Source of the DNA: Streptomyces atriruber
GTDB lineage: Bacteria > Actinomycetota > Actinomycetes > Streptomycetales > Streptomycetaceae
Assembly: GCF_001418325.1 (NCBI RefSeq)
Contig: NZ_LIPN01000007.1
Location: forward strand, 1 to 33,753
Reading direction: 5' to 3'
DNA length: 33,753 bases
In this document: in pieces, positions 16,736 to 24,542 of the stretch
How the letters are laid out: every line of letters starts with the position of its first letter
How positions within the stretch are numbered: the first letter of the stretch is position 1
The notes under the pieces: generated by a model
What the model saw: only the letters and a program-made list of their open reading frames with translations
Told to the model about the DNA's origin: nothing
Database searches by the model: none
Position numbers and translations under genes: made by a program

Positions 16736-18229
16736 GTGTCCCACGCACAGCAGCACGCGGCCCCGCCGAAACCCACCGGACAGACCGCCGTCGTCCTGGT
16801 GCTCGGACTCGCCGCCATGGTCGTCTCGATGATGCAGACGCTCGTCGTCCCGATCCTGTCGATCATCCAGAACGAGCTGGACGCCACCACCGCCGGCGTC
16901 AGCTGGGTGACCACCGCCACCCTGCTCTCGGCCGCCGTCTTCACCCCGCTGCTCGGCCGCTTCGGTGACCAGCACGGCAAGAAGCCCACCCTCATCGGCG
17001 TGCTGCTCGTGATGATCGCGGGCTCCGTGCTCGCCGCCACCACGACCTCCCTGACCTGGCTGATCATCGGCCGGATCATGCAGGGCGCGGCCACCGCGAT
17101 CTTCCCGCTCGCGCTCTCCGTGCTCCGCGAGGAGATCAGGCCCGCCAAGCTGCCCGGCGCGATGGCTCTGGTCAGCGGCACGCTCGCGTTCGGCAGCGGT
17201 CTCGCCCTGGTGGGCGCGGGCCTGCTGACCCAGGGCTCCGACCCCGACTACCACCGGGTGTTCTGGCTCGCGGTCGTGCTCGCCGTCGTCGCGCTCGTGG
17301 GCGTCGTGCTCGCCGTCCCCGCCTCCCGCTCGAAGACCGGCGGCCGCACCGACTGGCTCGGCGCGGGCACGCTGGCGCTGCTGCTCGTCCTGCTGCTCCT
17401 GCCGATCTCGCAGGGCCACGAGTGGGGCTGGACCTCCGGCCGCACCCTCGGCTCCTTCGCGGGCGCCGTCGTCATGGCGGGTGTGTGGGTCCTGACCGAA
17501 CTGCGGGTCAAGGAGCCGATGGTGGACATGAAGATGTTCGCCCACCGCCCGGTGCTCTTCACCAACCTGGCCGGACTGCTGCTCGGCTTCGCGATGTTCG
17601 CCCAGTTCATCGGCGTCTCCTACCTCGTGCAGATGCCCGAGGACATCGCCGGGTACGGCTTCGGCGCCTCGGTGCTCGGCGCCTCCGTCGTCTATCTGCT
17701 GCCCACCACGATCGTCTCGCTCCTCGGCGCCCAGTTCGGCGGGATCCTGGTCCGCAGGGCCGGCGCCCGCGTCACGCTCGCGGTCGGTGCCGCCTTCGGC
17801 GTGATCGGCTTCGCCTGGCTGACCCTGGCGCACGGCACCAGCGCCTCCGTCATCGGCGCGGGCATGGTCATCGGCCTGGCGATCAGCTTCGGCTACGCCT
17901 CGATGCCCGCCCTCATCGTCGCCAGCGTCCCGGCCCACCAGACGGGCATCGCGAACGGCATCAACTCCATCTCCCGCTCGGTGGGCAGCGCCGTCGCGAG
18001 CGCGATGATCACCTCGCTGCTCGCCTCGAAGACGATTCCGCTTCCGGCGGGCATGCCCGCGCTGCCGCAGGAGAGCCAGTTCACGCTGAGCTTCGCCGTC
18101 GCGGGGGGCGCGTTCGTCCTCGTCGTGGCGGTGGCCCTGTTCGGCCTCACGGCCGGGCACGCCCCGCGGCTGCGGAAGGTCGCGGAGTCCGACACGGTGG
18201 CGGCGCCGGAGCGCGTGGGGGCCCCGTAA
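16736..18229 (+). CDS. MFS drug exporter, DHA2-like (14 TM)
   Basis: A 497-residue polytopic membrane protein of the major facilitator superfamily. It has about fourteen hydrophobic helices, the loop 2-3 motif LLGRFGDQHGKKP (motif A), and a Gly-rich SGTLAFGSGLALVGAGLL in helix 5 (a motif C-like antiporter signature). The length and helix number fit the DHA2 group of proton-coupled drug exporters. The GTG at 16736 has GGAGAAG at 16721-16727. It is controlled from the operator array shared with the divergent MarR gene, which suggests inducible efflux of a toxic compound or metabolite. The stop codon lies inside the shared terminator hairpin. Confidence 0.92.
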   Translation: MSHAQQHAAPPKPTGQTAVVLVLGLAAMVVSMMQTLVVPILSIIQNELDATTAGVSWVTTATLLSAAVFTPLLGRFGDQHGKKPTLIGVLLVMIAGSVLAATTTSLTWLIIGRIMQGAATAIFPLALSVLREEIRPAKLPGAMALVSGTLAFGSGLALVGAGLLTQGSDPDYHRVFWLAVVLAVVALVGVVLAVPASRSKTGGRTDWLGAGTLALLLVLLLLPISQGHEWGWTSGRTLGSFAGAVVMAGVWVLTELRVKEPMVDMKMFAHRPVLFTNLAGLLLGFAMFAQFIGVSYLVQMPEDIAGYGFGASVLGASVVYLLPTTIVSLLGAQFGGILVRRAGARVTLAVGAAFGVIGFAWLTLAHGTSASVIGAGMVIGLAISFGYASMPALIVASVPAHQTGIANGINSISRSVGSAVASAMITSLLASKTIPLPAGMPALPQESQFTLSFAVAGGAFVLVVAVALFGLTAGHAPRLRKVAESDTVAAPERVGAP

Positions 18230-18257
18230 GGGGCGCAGTGCGCCCGCCCCTACGGGG
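18222..18257. terminator. Bidirectional terminator containing both stop codons
   Basis: CCCCGTAAGGGGCG (18222-18235) pairs with CGCCCCTACGGGG (18245-18257), with one bulged A and a loop of about 9 bases. The left arm includes the TAA of the exporter gene (18227-18229). The right arm includes the stop of the convergent symporter gene (18250-18252). Confidence 0.7.
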
Positions 18258-19809
18258 TCACCGCGTCGTCCTGCGGCCGCGAAGGATTGGGCACAACGGC
18301 TCCAACAGAGCCGTCGTCGTCCGTGTTGATCCGCTCGATGAGCGCGTCCCGCTCCGGCGTGTCCTCCGGTTTCACATAACCGATGACGATGTAGAGGACG
18401 AGCGAGACCGCCAGCGGGATCGACACCTGGTACTGCAGCGCGACACCGCCGTCGATCGCCTCGTCGATCGGATAGTTGACCAGGTAGAAGGCGAAGAGCC
18501 CGGCCGCCCAGCTGGTCAGCGCCGCGGTCGGCCCGGACTTCCGGAACGCCCGCAGCAGGCCCAGCATCATCGGGATCGCGATCGGCCCCATCAGACCGGC
18601 GACCCACTTGATGACGACCGTGATGATGTCCTTGAAGGTGGGGGAGTTGACCTGCGTCGCCACCGCCATGGACAGGGCGAGGAAGACCACCGTGGTCAGC
18701 CGGGCCGCGATCAGGCCCTTGCGCTCGGTCCAGGCGCGGGCCTTCGCGGAGAAGGCGGGCGCCACGTCCCGGGTGAAGACCGCGGCGATCGCGTTGGCGT
18801 CGGAGGAGCACATGGCCATGGTGTGCGAGAAGAAGCCGACGATGACCAGGCCCAACAGGCCGTGCGGCAGCAGCTGTTCGGTCATCAGGGCGTACGCGTC
18901 CGAGCCGTCGGTCTTCTTGGCGTCGACCAGGAGCGGTGACATCCACATGGGGAAGAAGAGGACGACGGGCCAGACCAGCCACAGGACCGCGGAGAGCTTC
19001 GCGGAGCGCGCGGCCTCCTTCGCGTTGGCGGTCGCCATGTAGCGCTGCGCCTGGTTGAGCATGCCGCCGTTGTACTCGAAGAGCTTGATGAACAGGAACG
19101 CGAGCAGGAAGACCGTGCCGTAGGGGCCGACCAGCGGCTTTCCGTGGCCCGCGAGTTCCGGCTCGTCCCAGACGCCGAAGAAGCCGCCGTGCGGGCCGAG
19201 CTCGGAGACGACCGCCACGAACATGGCGATGCCCGCGAGGAGCTGGATGATGAACTGGCCGAGCTCGGTCAGCGCGTCGGCCCAGAGCCCGCCGATGGTG
19301 CAGTAGATCGCCGTGATGACACCGGTGATGAGGATGCCCTGGTTGAGCGAGACCCCGGTGAAGACGGACAGCAGGGTGGCGATCGCGGCCCACTTGGCGC
19401 CCACGTCCACGATCTTGAGGAGCATGCCGGACCAGGCGAGGGCCTGCTGGGTGCCCAGGTTGTAGCGGTTCTTCAGGTACTCCAGCGGCGAGGCCACGTG
19501 CAGCCGCGAGCGCAGCCGGTTGATGCGGGGGGCGAAGAGCCGGGCGCCGATGGCGATGCCGAGCGCGATGGGGAAGGACCAGGTGACGAAGGACGTCACG
19601 CCGTAGGTGTACGCGATGCCCGCGTACCCGGTGAACATCACCGCGCTGTAGCCCGACATGTGGTGCGAGATGCCCGACAGCCACCAGGGCATCTTCCCGC
19701 CGGCCGTGAAGAAGTCGCTGACGTTGTCGACCCGCTTGTGGGACCACACGCCGATCGCGACCATCACGCCGAAGTAGCCGATGAGCACGGCCCAGTCGAG
19801 ACTGTTCAT
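18250..19809 (-). CDS. Sodium:solute symporter family protein
   Basis: A 519-residue integral membrane protein of the SSS family, with about 13 predicted helices. It couples uptake of an organic solute to the Na+ gradient. Seen are the N-terminal SLDWAVLIGYFGVMVAIGVW, the early SGISHHMSGYSAVMFTGYAGIAYTYG segment, helix 5-6 with TGVITAIYCTIGGLWADALTE (where this family has a conserved GG.WA.. segment), and FFSHTMAMCSSDANAIAAVFTRD (Na2-site-like Ser-rich helix). The C-terminal 35 residues are hydrophilic. The substrate is not readable. The ATG at 19809 has GGAGG 5-6 bp upstream. It is transcribed alone: a terminator precedes it and a bidirectional terminator ends it. Confidence 0.9.
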   Translation of the reverse strand: MNSLDWAVLIGYFGVMVAIGVWSHKRVDNVSDFFTAGGKMPWWLSGISHHMSGYSAVMFTGYAGIAYTYGVTSFVTWSFPIALGIAIGARLFAPRINRLRSRLHVASPLEYLKNRYNLGTQQALAWSGMLLKIVDVGAKWAAIATLLSVFTGVSLNQGILITGVITAIYCTIGGLWADALTELGQFIIQLLAGIAMFVAVVSELGPHGGFFGVWDEPELAGHGKPLVGPYGTVFLLAFLFIKLFEYNGGMLNQAQRYMATANAKEAARSAKLSAVLWLVWPVVLFFPMWMSPLLVDAKKTDGSDAYALMTEQLLPHGLLGLVIVGFFSHTMAMCSSDANAIAAVFTRDVAPAFSAKARAWTERKGLIAARLTTVVFLALSMAVATQVNSPTFKDIITVVIKWVAGLMGPIAIPMMLGLLRAFRKSGPTAALTSWAAGLFAFYLVNYPIDEAIDGGVALQYQVSIPLAVSLVLYIVIGYVKPEDTPERDALIERINTDDDGSVGAVVPNPSRPQDDAVTP

Positions 19810-19993
19810 ATGGCCCTCCAGGGGTCCGCCCGGTGAACGGGCCGATGGGGACGAGAGCGGCCCAGAAGTGCCCGCTCATCGTGGGTTCGGGCGCACGTCG
19901 GGGACAACCGGTCGCTTGGTCAAGAGCAAGTAAAATCGTTCTGTTTGCTGACCTCTGTTCATGTATCTGACTGAGCGAGACGGTCTCCGAACG

Positions 19994-20035
19994 CGCGAAG
20001 GCCGTACGGGAGTTGTCTCCCGTACGGCCTTCGCG
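19994..20035 (-). terminator. Long perfect terminator hairpin after the SDR gene
   Basis: A perfect 19-bp inverted repeat (19994-20012 with 20017-20035) with a TTGT loop. It starts 17 bp past the SDR stop. It should insulate the symporter gene downstream on the same strand. Confidence 0.8.
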
Positions 20036-20052
20036 GACCTCCTCGACTGCGG

Positions 20053-20847
20053 CTACCGCATGATCTCTCCCGCGTTGACCAGCAACGACTGTCCCGTGAT
20101 CGAGCGCGCCCGGTCCGAGGCGAGGAACACCGCCGCGTCGGCCACGTCCCCGTCCGTCGCCAGGTCGGGCAGTGCCATGCGTTCCGTGAGCCGGTCCCGC
20201 ACCGCAGCCTCCGGCACGCCCTCGGTGTGCGCGGTGAACTGGACGTACGCCTCGACCGGCGGACCCCACATCCAGCCCGGCAGCACGGTGTTGACCCGGA
20301 TCCGGTCCGGGCCGAGCTCGTGCGCCAGCGAGTACATCGCCGAGGTCAGCGCGCCCTTCGACGCCCCGTACGCCGCCTGGCGCACCTGCGAGGGCGACGC
20401 GATCGCCGACTGGGTGCCGATGAAGACCACCGAGCCGCCGCGCCGCTCCCTGAGCGAGGGCAGGCAGGCGCGCGTCATGCGCAGGGTGCCCAGCAGATTG
20501 ACGTCGATGACCTGCTGCCAGGTGGCGAAGTCCGCGTCCTCCAGGCCGCCGAAGTAGCTGTCCCAGGCGGCGACGTGGACGACCGCGTCGATTCCGCCGA
20601 AGCGCTCCCGGGCCAGGGCCGCCAGCGCCTCGCACTGCCGCTCGTCCGTGATGTCGGTGACCAGGTGGGCGGTGCGGGCGCCCTCGGGGTCGATCCCGGC
20701 GGCCGTCTTGGCGAGGTTCGCCTCCGTGCGCGCCCCGAGCACGGCGTTGCCGCCGTCGCGCACCACGGCCGCCGCGACCTGATGGCCGAGCCCGGTGCCG
20801 ACGCCCGAGACGACGACGGTCTTTCCCTCTAGGAGCGAGGACTGCAT
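20053..20847 (-). CDS. Short-chain dehydrogenase/reductase
   Basis: A 264-residue classical SDR that oxidises or reduces a hydroxyl/keto group with NAD(P)(H). The Rossmann glycine motif is VVVSGVGTGLG (residues 11-21). The cofactor segment HVAAWDS replaces the usual NNAG. Catalytic residues are Ser147, Tyr160 and Lys164 (TQS ... YGASK), and the later PGWMWGP loop is typical. Asn117 is in the DVNLLG motif. The ATG at 20847 has GGGAGG about 6 bp upstream. It is divergent from the gene at 20928 across 80 bp holding a palindrome. Such pairs often belong to one catabolic or cofactor-linked pathway. The substrate is unknown. Confidence 0.92.
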   Translation of the reverse strand: MQSSLLEGKTVVVSGVGTGLGHQVAAAVVRDGGNAVLGARTEANLAKTAAGIDPEGARTAHLVTDITDERQCEALAALARERFGGIDAVVHVAAWDSYFGGLEDADFATWQQVIDVNLLGTLRMTRACLPSLRERRGGSVVFIGTQSAIASPSQVRQAAYGASKGALTSAMYSLAHELGPDRIRVNTVLPGWMWGPPVEAYVQFTAHTEGVPEAAVRDRLTERMALPDLATDGDVADAAVFLASDRARSITGQSLLVNAGEIMR

Positions 20848-20875
20848 GGGGCGCCTCCCGGCTCTGGCAGTTTTG

Positions 20876-20890
20876 CTGACGGGGCGTCAG
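20876..20890. promoter_or_regulatory. Palindromic operator CTGACG-GGG-CGTCAG
   Basis: Perfect 6-bp arms around a 3-base centre lie in the 80-bp space between two divergent genes (SDR start 20847, plus-strand start 20928). The size and form suit a TetR-type dimer. No regulator gene of that type is in the window. Confidence 0.55.
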
Positions 20891-20927
20891 AGTATGGGCG
20901 TGCATCGGAGGAAGGAAGGGGAGAGAC

Positions 20928-21791
20928 GTGAGTGATGACCCCCGCGCGGGCGCCCGCGCGGACACCCGGAGCGACGCCTACGCCGAGCTGGCCGCCGTCG
21001 GCCCCTACGGCGTGCACCCGGGGCACGCCCTGATCACCATGGTCGAGCCGCACCCGGGGCACGAGTTCGCGTACAACCGCTGGTACGAGGACGACCACTA
21101 CTACGCGGGCGCGATGGCCATGCCCTGGATGTACGCGGGACGCCGCTGGGTGGCCACGCGCGAGCTCCAGCTCCTGCGCTACCCCGACAAGTCCGCGGTC
21201 GCCGAGCCGGTCACCGCGGGGTGCTACCTCTCCACGTACTGGGTGACGGAGGGGCGCTACGACGAGCACATGAAGTGGACCGTCGGCATCAACAAGCGGC
21301 TCAACCGCGACGGCCGGGTCCACCAGGCCCGCACCCACGTCTTCACCGCTTTCCAGGACCACGAGGCGACCGTCTACCGGGACGGCGCGGCGGGCCCCCG
21401 CGACTTCCACGCGCTCGACCACCCCTACAAGGGCCTGGTCCTGGAGGTGATCGACGCCGAAGGGCCCCAGCGGCGCGGCGAACTCCTCGAATGGCTGCGG
21501 TCCCGGCACCTGCCGCGGGCCCTCGCCGGGGCGCCCGCCGCCATGGTCACGCTGTTCCGGCCGACACCGCTGCCGGGGGACCGGATGACGTACGTGAAAC
21601 AGGTCGAGGGCGTGGACACCCGGCTGACGCTGCTGTGGTTCCTCCAGGAGGACCCGCGGGACTGCTGGGAGGCGCACTTCGCCGGACGGGACGAGGCGGT
21701 CGCGGAGTCGGGGCTGGGGCGGGTGGAGCTGGTGGCGCCGTTCATCCCCACGGTGCCGGGCACGGACACGTACGTCGACGCCCTGCGCTGA
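20928..21791 (+). CDS. Unclassified protein, possible EthD-like/dimeric alpha-beta barrel
   Basis: A 287-residue soluble protein that I do not firmly recognise. The segment HALITMVEPHPGHEFAYNRWYEDDHYYAGAMAMPWMYAGRRW (about residues 27-67) resembles the NRWYDEVH...PG pattern of small dimeric alpha/beta-barrel (EthD/DUF4286-like) proteins. A second similar half may run from about 165 (KGLVLEVIDAEG... to LTLLWFLQEDP), suggesting an internally duplicated barrel. It has many aromatic and His residues but no known catalytic motif. The GTG at 20928 has a GGAAGG/GGGGAG ribosome site. It is divergent from an SDR gene and probably in the same pathway, under the palindrome between them. Confidence 0.65.
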   Translation: MSDDPRAGARADTRSDAYAELAAVGPYGVHPGHALITMVEPHPGHEFAYNRWYEDDHYYAGAMAMPWMYAGRRWVATRELQLLRYPDKSAVAEPVTAGCYLSTYWVTEGRYDEHMKWTVGINKRLNRDGRVHQARTHVFTAFQDHEATVYRDGAAGPRDFHALDHPYKGLVLEVIDAEGPQRRGELLEWLRSRHLPRALAGAPAAMVTLFRPTPLPGDRMTYVKQVEGVDTRLTLLWFLQEDPRDCWEAHFAGRDEAVAESGLGRVELVAPFIPTVPGTDTYVDALR

Positions 21792-21809
21792 GCCGCGCGG
21801 ACCGGGCAG

Positions 21810-21827
21810 GGCCGAGCCCCCTCGGCC
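21810..21827 (+). terminator. Hairpin terminator after the gene ending at 21791
   Basis: GGCCGAG (21810-21816) and CTCGGCC (21821-21827) form a perfect 7-bp stem with a CCCC loop. It lies 18 bp after the plus-strand stop, in the gap before the convergent DUF397 gene. Confidence 0.5.
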
Positions 21828-21903
21828 GGGACGGCGGGCCAGTCGAGAGGGCTCAAAGGGTGGTGCCTATGCGGTTGTTCCTCTGTCGGTGTGCGCTGCA
21901 GTC

Positions 21904-22113
21904 TCACGCGAGGTCAGCAGCCCCCCTGCTCACCTCGCCGACGAACGCGTTCCACGACTCGGCGGGGAAGGCGAGGACCGGACCCTCCACGACCTTCGAG
22001 TCGCGCACGGAAATACCGTGCCGCACCGGTGATTTGACCTCGACACACGCGCCGTTTCCGGTGGAATAGGAAGACTTGACCCACGTGTGCGAAGTGCCTT
22101 GCTGAATCGCCAT
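21904..22113 (-). CDS. DUF397 protein (Scr2-like partner of the XRE regulator)
   Basis: A 69-residue DUF397 protein. The family signature is complete: WVKSSYSTGNGACVEV near the N-terminus, VRDSK in the middle and FPAESWNAFVGEV near the C-terminus. DUF397 proteins are found almost only in actinomycetes, next to XRE-DUF5753 regulators, and act with them. The S. coelicolor pair I recall in this chromosomal context is Scr1/Scr2, which influences antibiotic production. The ATG at 22113 has GGAG 8-9 bp upstream. The XRE gene lies upstream on the same strand, 248 bp away. That gap holds no other gene and no convincing promoter boxes. Confidence 0.88.
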   Translation of the reverse strand: MAIQQGTSHTWVKSSYSTGNGACVEVKSPVRHGISVRDSKVVEGPVLAFPAESWNAFVGEVSRGAADLA

Positions 22114-22361
22114 GTCCGCTCCGGTCTATCCAGTCGTTGAGTTGCTGTCGCCGCATCCCTGCGGTGGGCGCCAACGGTGCTGCTCGATGGCGTGAATGAC
22201 GCTACTCGCCAACATCGTGGCGTGAAGGGATCGTTCACTCAACCGGATGGCATATTCCAGTGGGGACTTACGCTTCGGCGTGACAAGGGTGTACCGTGCG
22301 GCGCTTTCGTACGGATTGGGGCGGAGGGGGTCCCGAATCAGGGGGGGGAGCGGGCCCTGAA

Positions 22362-23219
22362 TCAGCGGGCGTAGTCCTTCGCGATGTCCGCGATGAGCTG
22401 CCTCGACTGCTCGACGTTCAGCGCCTGGGCCCGCAGGTGTTCGTACATGACGCTGTACTGCTGGACGTCGTTCGCCTTCTCCAGGTACAGGTCGCTCGTG
22501 ACGCCCTCGATGTAGACCACGCTGGAATCGGCCGCGTCGGGGAACTCCAGGATCGCGTACTGCCCGTTGAGGCCCGGGTGCGCGCCCATCTCGAAGGGGA
22601 TCACCTGGACCGTCACGTGCGGCAGTTGGGACTGCTCGACGAGGTGTTCCAGCTGGTCGCGCATCAGATGCCGGGACCCGACGACGCGGCGCAGCGCGGA
22701 TTCGTCGAGCACGGTCCACAGGCGCAGCGGAACGTCCGGCGCCGCGATGCGGTCCTGGCGGCGCATGCGCACCTGGACGCGCTTCTCGATGTCCGTCGGA
22801 GTGGTCTCCGGGAGCGCGCCGGTGATCAGTGCCTCCGCGTACGCCCGGGTCTGCAGCAGACCGGGGACGACCTGCGGGTCGTACACGCGCAGGGACGCGG
22901 CGTCCGTCTCCAGGCCGATGTACACGCTGTAGGGAATGTCGCCGAAGGAGTGCCACCAGCCCTGCTGGCGGGAGTCCTTGGCCATCTGCATGAGGGAGTC
23001 CACGACGCGGTGGTCCTCGACTTCATAGACACCGCACAGGTCGCGGACGTCGCGCTGGCTGATCGAGCGGCGGCCGTTCTCGAGGCGGCTGATCTTCGAC
23101 TGCGAGACGAGCAGCCGCTCGGCGACCTCCTCGGCCGTCATGCCTTTGAGCTCACGGAGCCGACGCAGCTCCTGGCCCAACCGGCGCCGCCTGACGGTGG
23201 GATTGACATTGGACGCCAC
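22362..23219 (-). CDS. XRE-family regulator with DUF5753 domain (Scr1-like)
   Basis: A 285-residue DNA-binding regulator. The HTH spans about residues 14-68 (RRLGQELRRLRELKGMTAEEVAERLL, then SQSKISRLENGRRSI). The DUF5753 domain runs from about 100 to 280 (YIGLETDAASLRVYDPQVVPGLLQT, ESALRRVVG, VIPFEMGAHPG). This is the WhiJ-like actinomycete class that works with DUF397 proteins in development and secondary metabolism. The start is GTG 23219, with GGAGG 10 bp upstream. The ATG at 23243 is also in frame but has a badly spaced ribosome site. It is preceded by a 318-bp non-coding region and followed by its DUF397 partner. Confidence 0.92.
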   Translation of the reverse strand: MASNVNPTVRRRRLGQELRRLRELKGMTAEEVAERLLVSQSKISRLENGRRSISQRDVRDLCGVYEVEDHRVVDSLMQMAKDSRQQGWWHSFGDIPYSVYIGLETDAASLRVYDPQVVPGLLQTRAYAEALITGALPETTPTDIEKRVQVRMRRQDRIAAPDVPLRLWTVLDESALRRVVGSRHLMRDQLEHLVEQSQLPHVTVQVIPFEMGAHPGLNGQYAILEFPDAADSSVVYIEGVTSDLYLEKANDVQQYSVMYEHLRAQALNVEQSRQLIADIAKDYAR

Positions 23220-23537
23220 GGGACGTGCACCTCCGGCTTGCATTCCTCTACTTTGCGTATCTACTGCTCAGCAGAGTGCCACCAACGAGGTCGGCACCGC
23301 TGGGAAACAGCGGATGTGCGAACGTGAGGGCGGCCGCGCGGGGCGGTGGAACCGGGGTGTCGTCGTCCGGACGGTCCGGTCCCACTCCCCGCGCGGCCCA
23401 GCGGCTCCCGAACCGGGTCTGGGGACGGCGGCGCGGCGCTGGTGCGGTGGTGCTGAGCGGTTGCGCGATGGTGGTGCGCGATTACGTGAAGTGGTGCGCT
23501 ATGACGCGGTGGTGCTGAGCCGTGCTCGGTGTGGTGC
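23220..23537. other. Non-coding region between the XRE and GPP34 genes
   Basis: A gap of 318 bp between two minus-strand genes. It should hold the XRE promoter, but no standard -35/-10 pair is convincing. An 11-bp palindrome CTGCTCAGCAG (23264-23274) lies 45 bp upstream of the XRE start and could be an autoregulatory site. A 15-base direct repeat, GCGGTGGTGCTGAGC, occurs at 23444-23458 and 23506-23520, in a GTGGTG-rich stretch next to the GPP34 stop. No gene is seen in it. Confidence 0.5.
23444..23520. repeat. 15-bp direct repeat pair near the GPP34 gene end
   Basis: GCGGTGGTGCTGAGC occurs twice, 62 bp apart (23444-23458 and 23506-23520). Related GTGGTGC words lie between the copies and again at 23532-23538. 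No function is evident. Confidence 0.5.
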
Positions 23538-24302
23538 TCAGTGAGCGACGGCGCGTGCCATGGATCCGCGGCGCGGTTGCAGTGGGACCCCGCCGGGGTC
23601 CGCTGTCGCCCTCGCCGGCTGCCGGCCGCCGCCAGGTCCGGTGGGACCCGCGGGTGCGGCGCTGCGTCGCGGCTGGGCCGCCACGCCGTTCTGAACGTCC
23701 ATCACGGCGTGCGCCACGAGGCCGCCCATGGGGTCGTGCCTGATCAGGTCCCGGAGCCGGGAGCGCGATGAACGCCCCTCGTTCCCGGGGTACAGATGCT
23801 TGCCGAGACCGACCGCATGGGCCAGGGCGGCGAGCGCGGCGGTCCGCGGGTCCGGCGGTACGCCGGTGCGGATCGCCGAATCGAGCCGGGACCTGATTTC
23901 CCGGCTGATGGCCGTGTCCGTCGCTTGGTAGCGAGTTGTCGGCAGCACCCCGCACATCTGGCCCGCCACGGCATGAACCATGCCGCACCGCTCCAGGTGC
24001 GAGAGGTACGTCTGACGGAGCCCCAGTCGGGGCCCGCCGATCCAGTGGACCGCCCGAACCGGGCTGCCGCGCCTGCGCAGCAGTTCCAGTGCGGAGTCCA
24101 GAGTCGGATCTCCGGTCGGCCGTGGCATCACCACGGCGATACGATCCCCGTCTGGGGCTATCCGTCCGGCCAGCGCCAGCTCTACTAGCTGTGCTCCGGC
24201 CAGACCGAGGTCGAGCGACTGCGGCTGCGCTGTGGTACCCGTGGCCGGGTCCAAAGCGAGCAGCAGAAGCTCCTCCGGAATTGTTCTGCGGCTCCTGCCC
24301 AT
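23538..24302 (-). CDS. GPP34 (GOLPH3/VPS74-like) family protein
   Basis: A 254-residue protein of the GPP34 family. The N-terminus is typical: TIPEELLLLALDPATG, then LDLGLAGAQLVELALAGRI. Later come a short basic/loop region (LGLRQTYLSHLERCGMVH), DPRTAALAALAHAVGL and a disordered, Pro/Gly-rich C-terminal tail from about residue 215. Eukaryotic GOLPH3 binds phosphatidylinositol-4-phosphate and glycosyltransferases at the Golgi. The role in Streptomyces, where these proteins are numerous, is not settled. The ATG at 24302 has GGGAGG 5 bp upstream. It is divergent from the D-Ala-D-Ala carboxypeptidase gene. Confidence 0.85.
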   Translation of the reverse strand: MGRSRRTIPEELLLLALDPATGTTAQPQSLDLGLAGAQLVELALAGRIAPDGDRIAVVMPRPTGDPTLDSALELLRRRGSPVRAVHWIGGPRLGLRQTYLSHLERCGMVHAVAGQMCGVLPTTRYQATDTAISREIRSRLDSAIRTGVPPDPRTAALAALAHAVGLGKHLYPGNEGRSSRSRLRDLIRHDPMGGLVAHAVMDVQNGVAAQPRRSAAPAGPTGPGGGRQPARATADPGGVPLQPRRGSMARAVAH

Positions 24303-24381
24303 CCATGCCTCCCCGCGTGGATGAATGACAGGGTGACCCCTCTCACATTGGTCTGTCGAGAGCGCGTGGTCGGGTTGTACG

Positions 24382-24408
24382 GGAACCAGTAGGTATGTCG
24401 TTCTCGTC
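24382..24408 (+). promoter_or_regulatory. Candidate ECF (SigE-type) promoter for the carboxypeptidase
   Basis: GGAACC (24382-24387) and CGTC (24405-24408) are 17 bp apart, the form of envelope-stress ECF sigma promoters (GAAC/GGAAC ... CGTC). It lies 134 bp upstream of the GTG start of a peptidoglycan enzyme gene, a plausible target. Confidence 0.4.
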
Positions 24409-24542
24409 TACCACGGGGGTTAAGCCCTCACACAGGACACTGGTACACGGTTCGGACAGTGGGGTCCGGCCGGATTTGGCGCACGGCCAGCACACGGCAA
24501 GCATCAGTATCGGCAAACGGCATGGCGTACGAGGAGGCATCG

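Noticed and set aside
16703..20965. A 1420-residue minus-strand frame across the exporter, symporter and SDR genes
   Set aside because: Overlaps four confident genes, and its composition is that of a shadow.
23444..23520. Direct repeat as an attachment site or CRISPR unit
   Set aside because: Only two copies, no integrase, tRNA or cas gene, and the sequence is low complexity.
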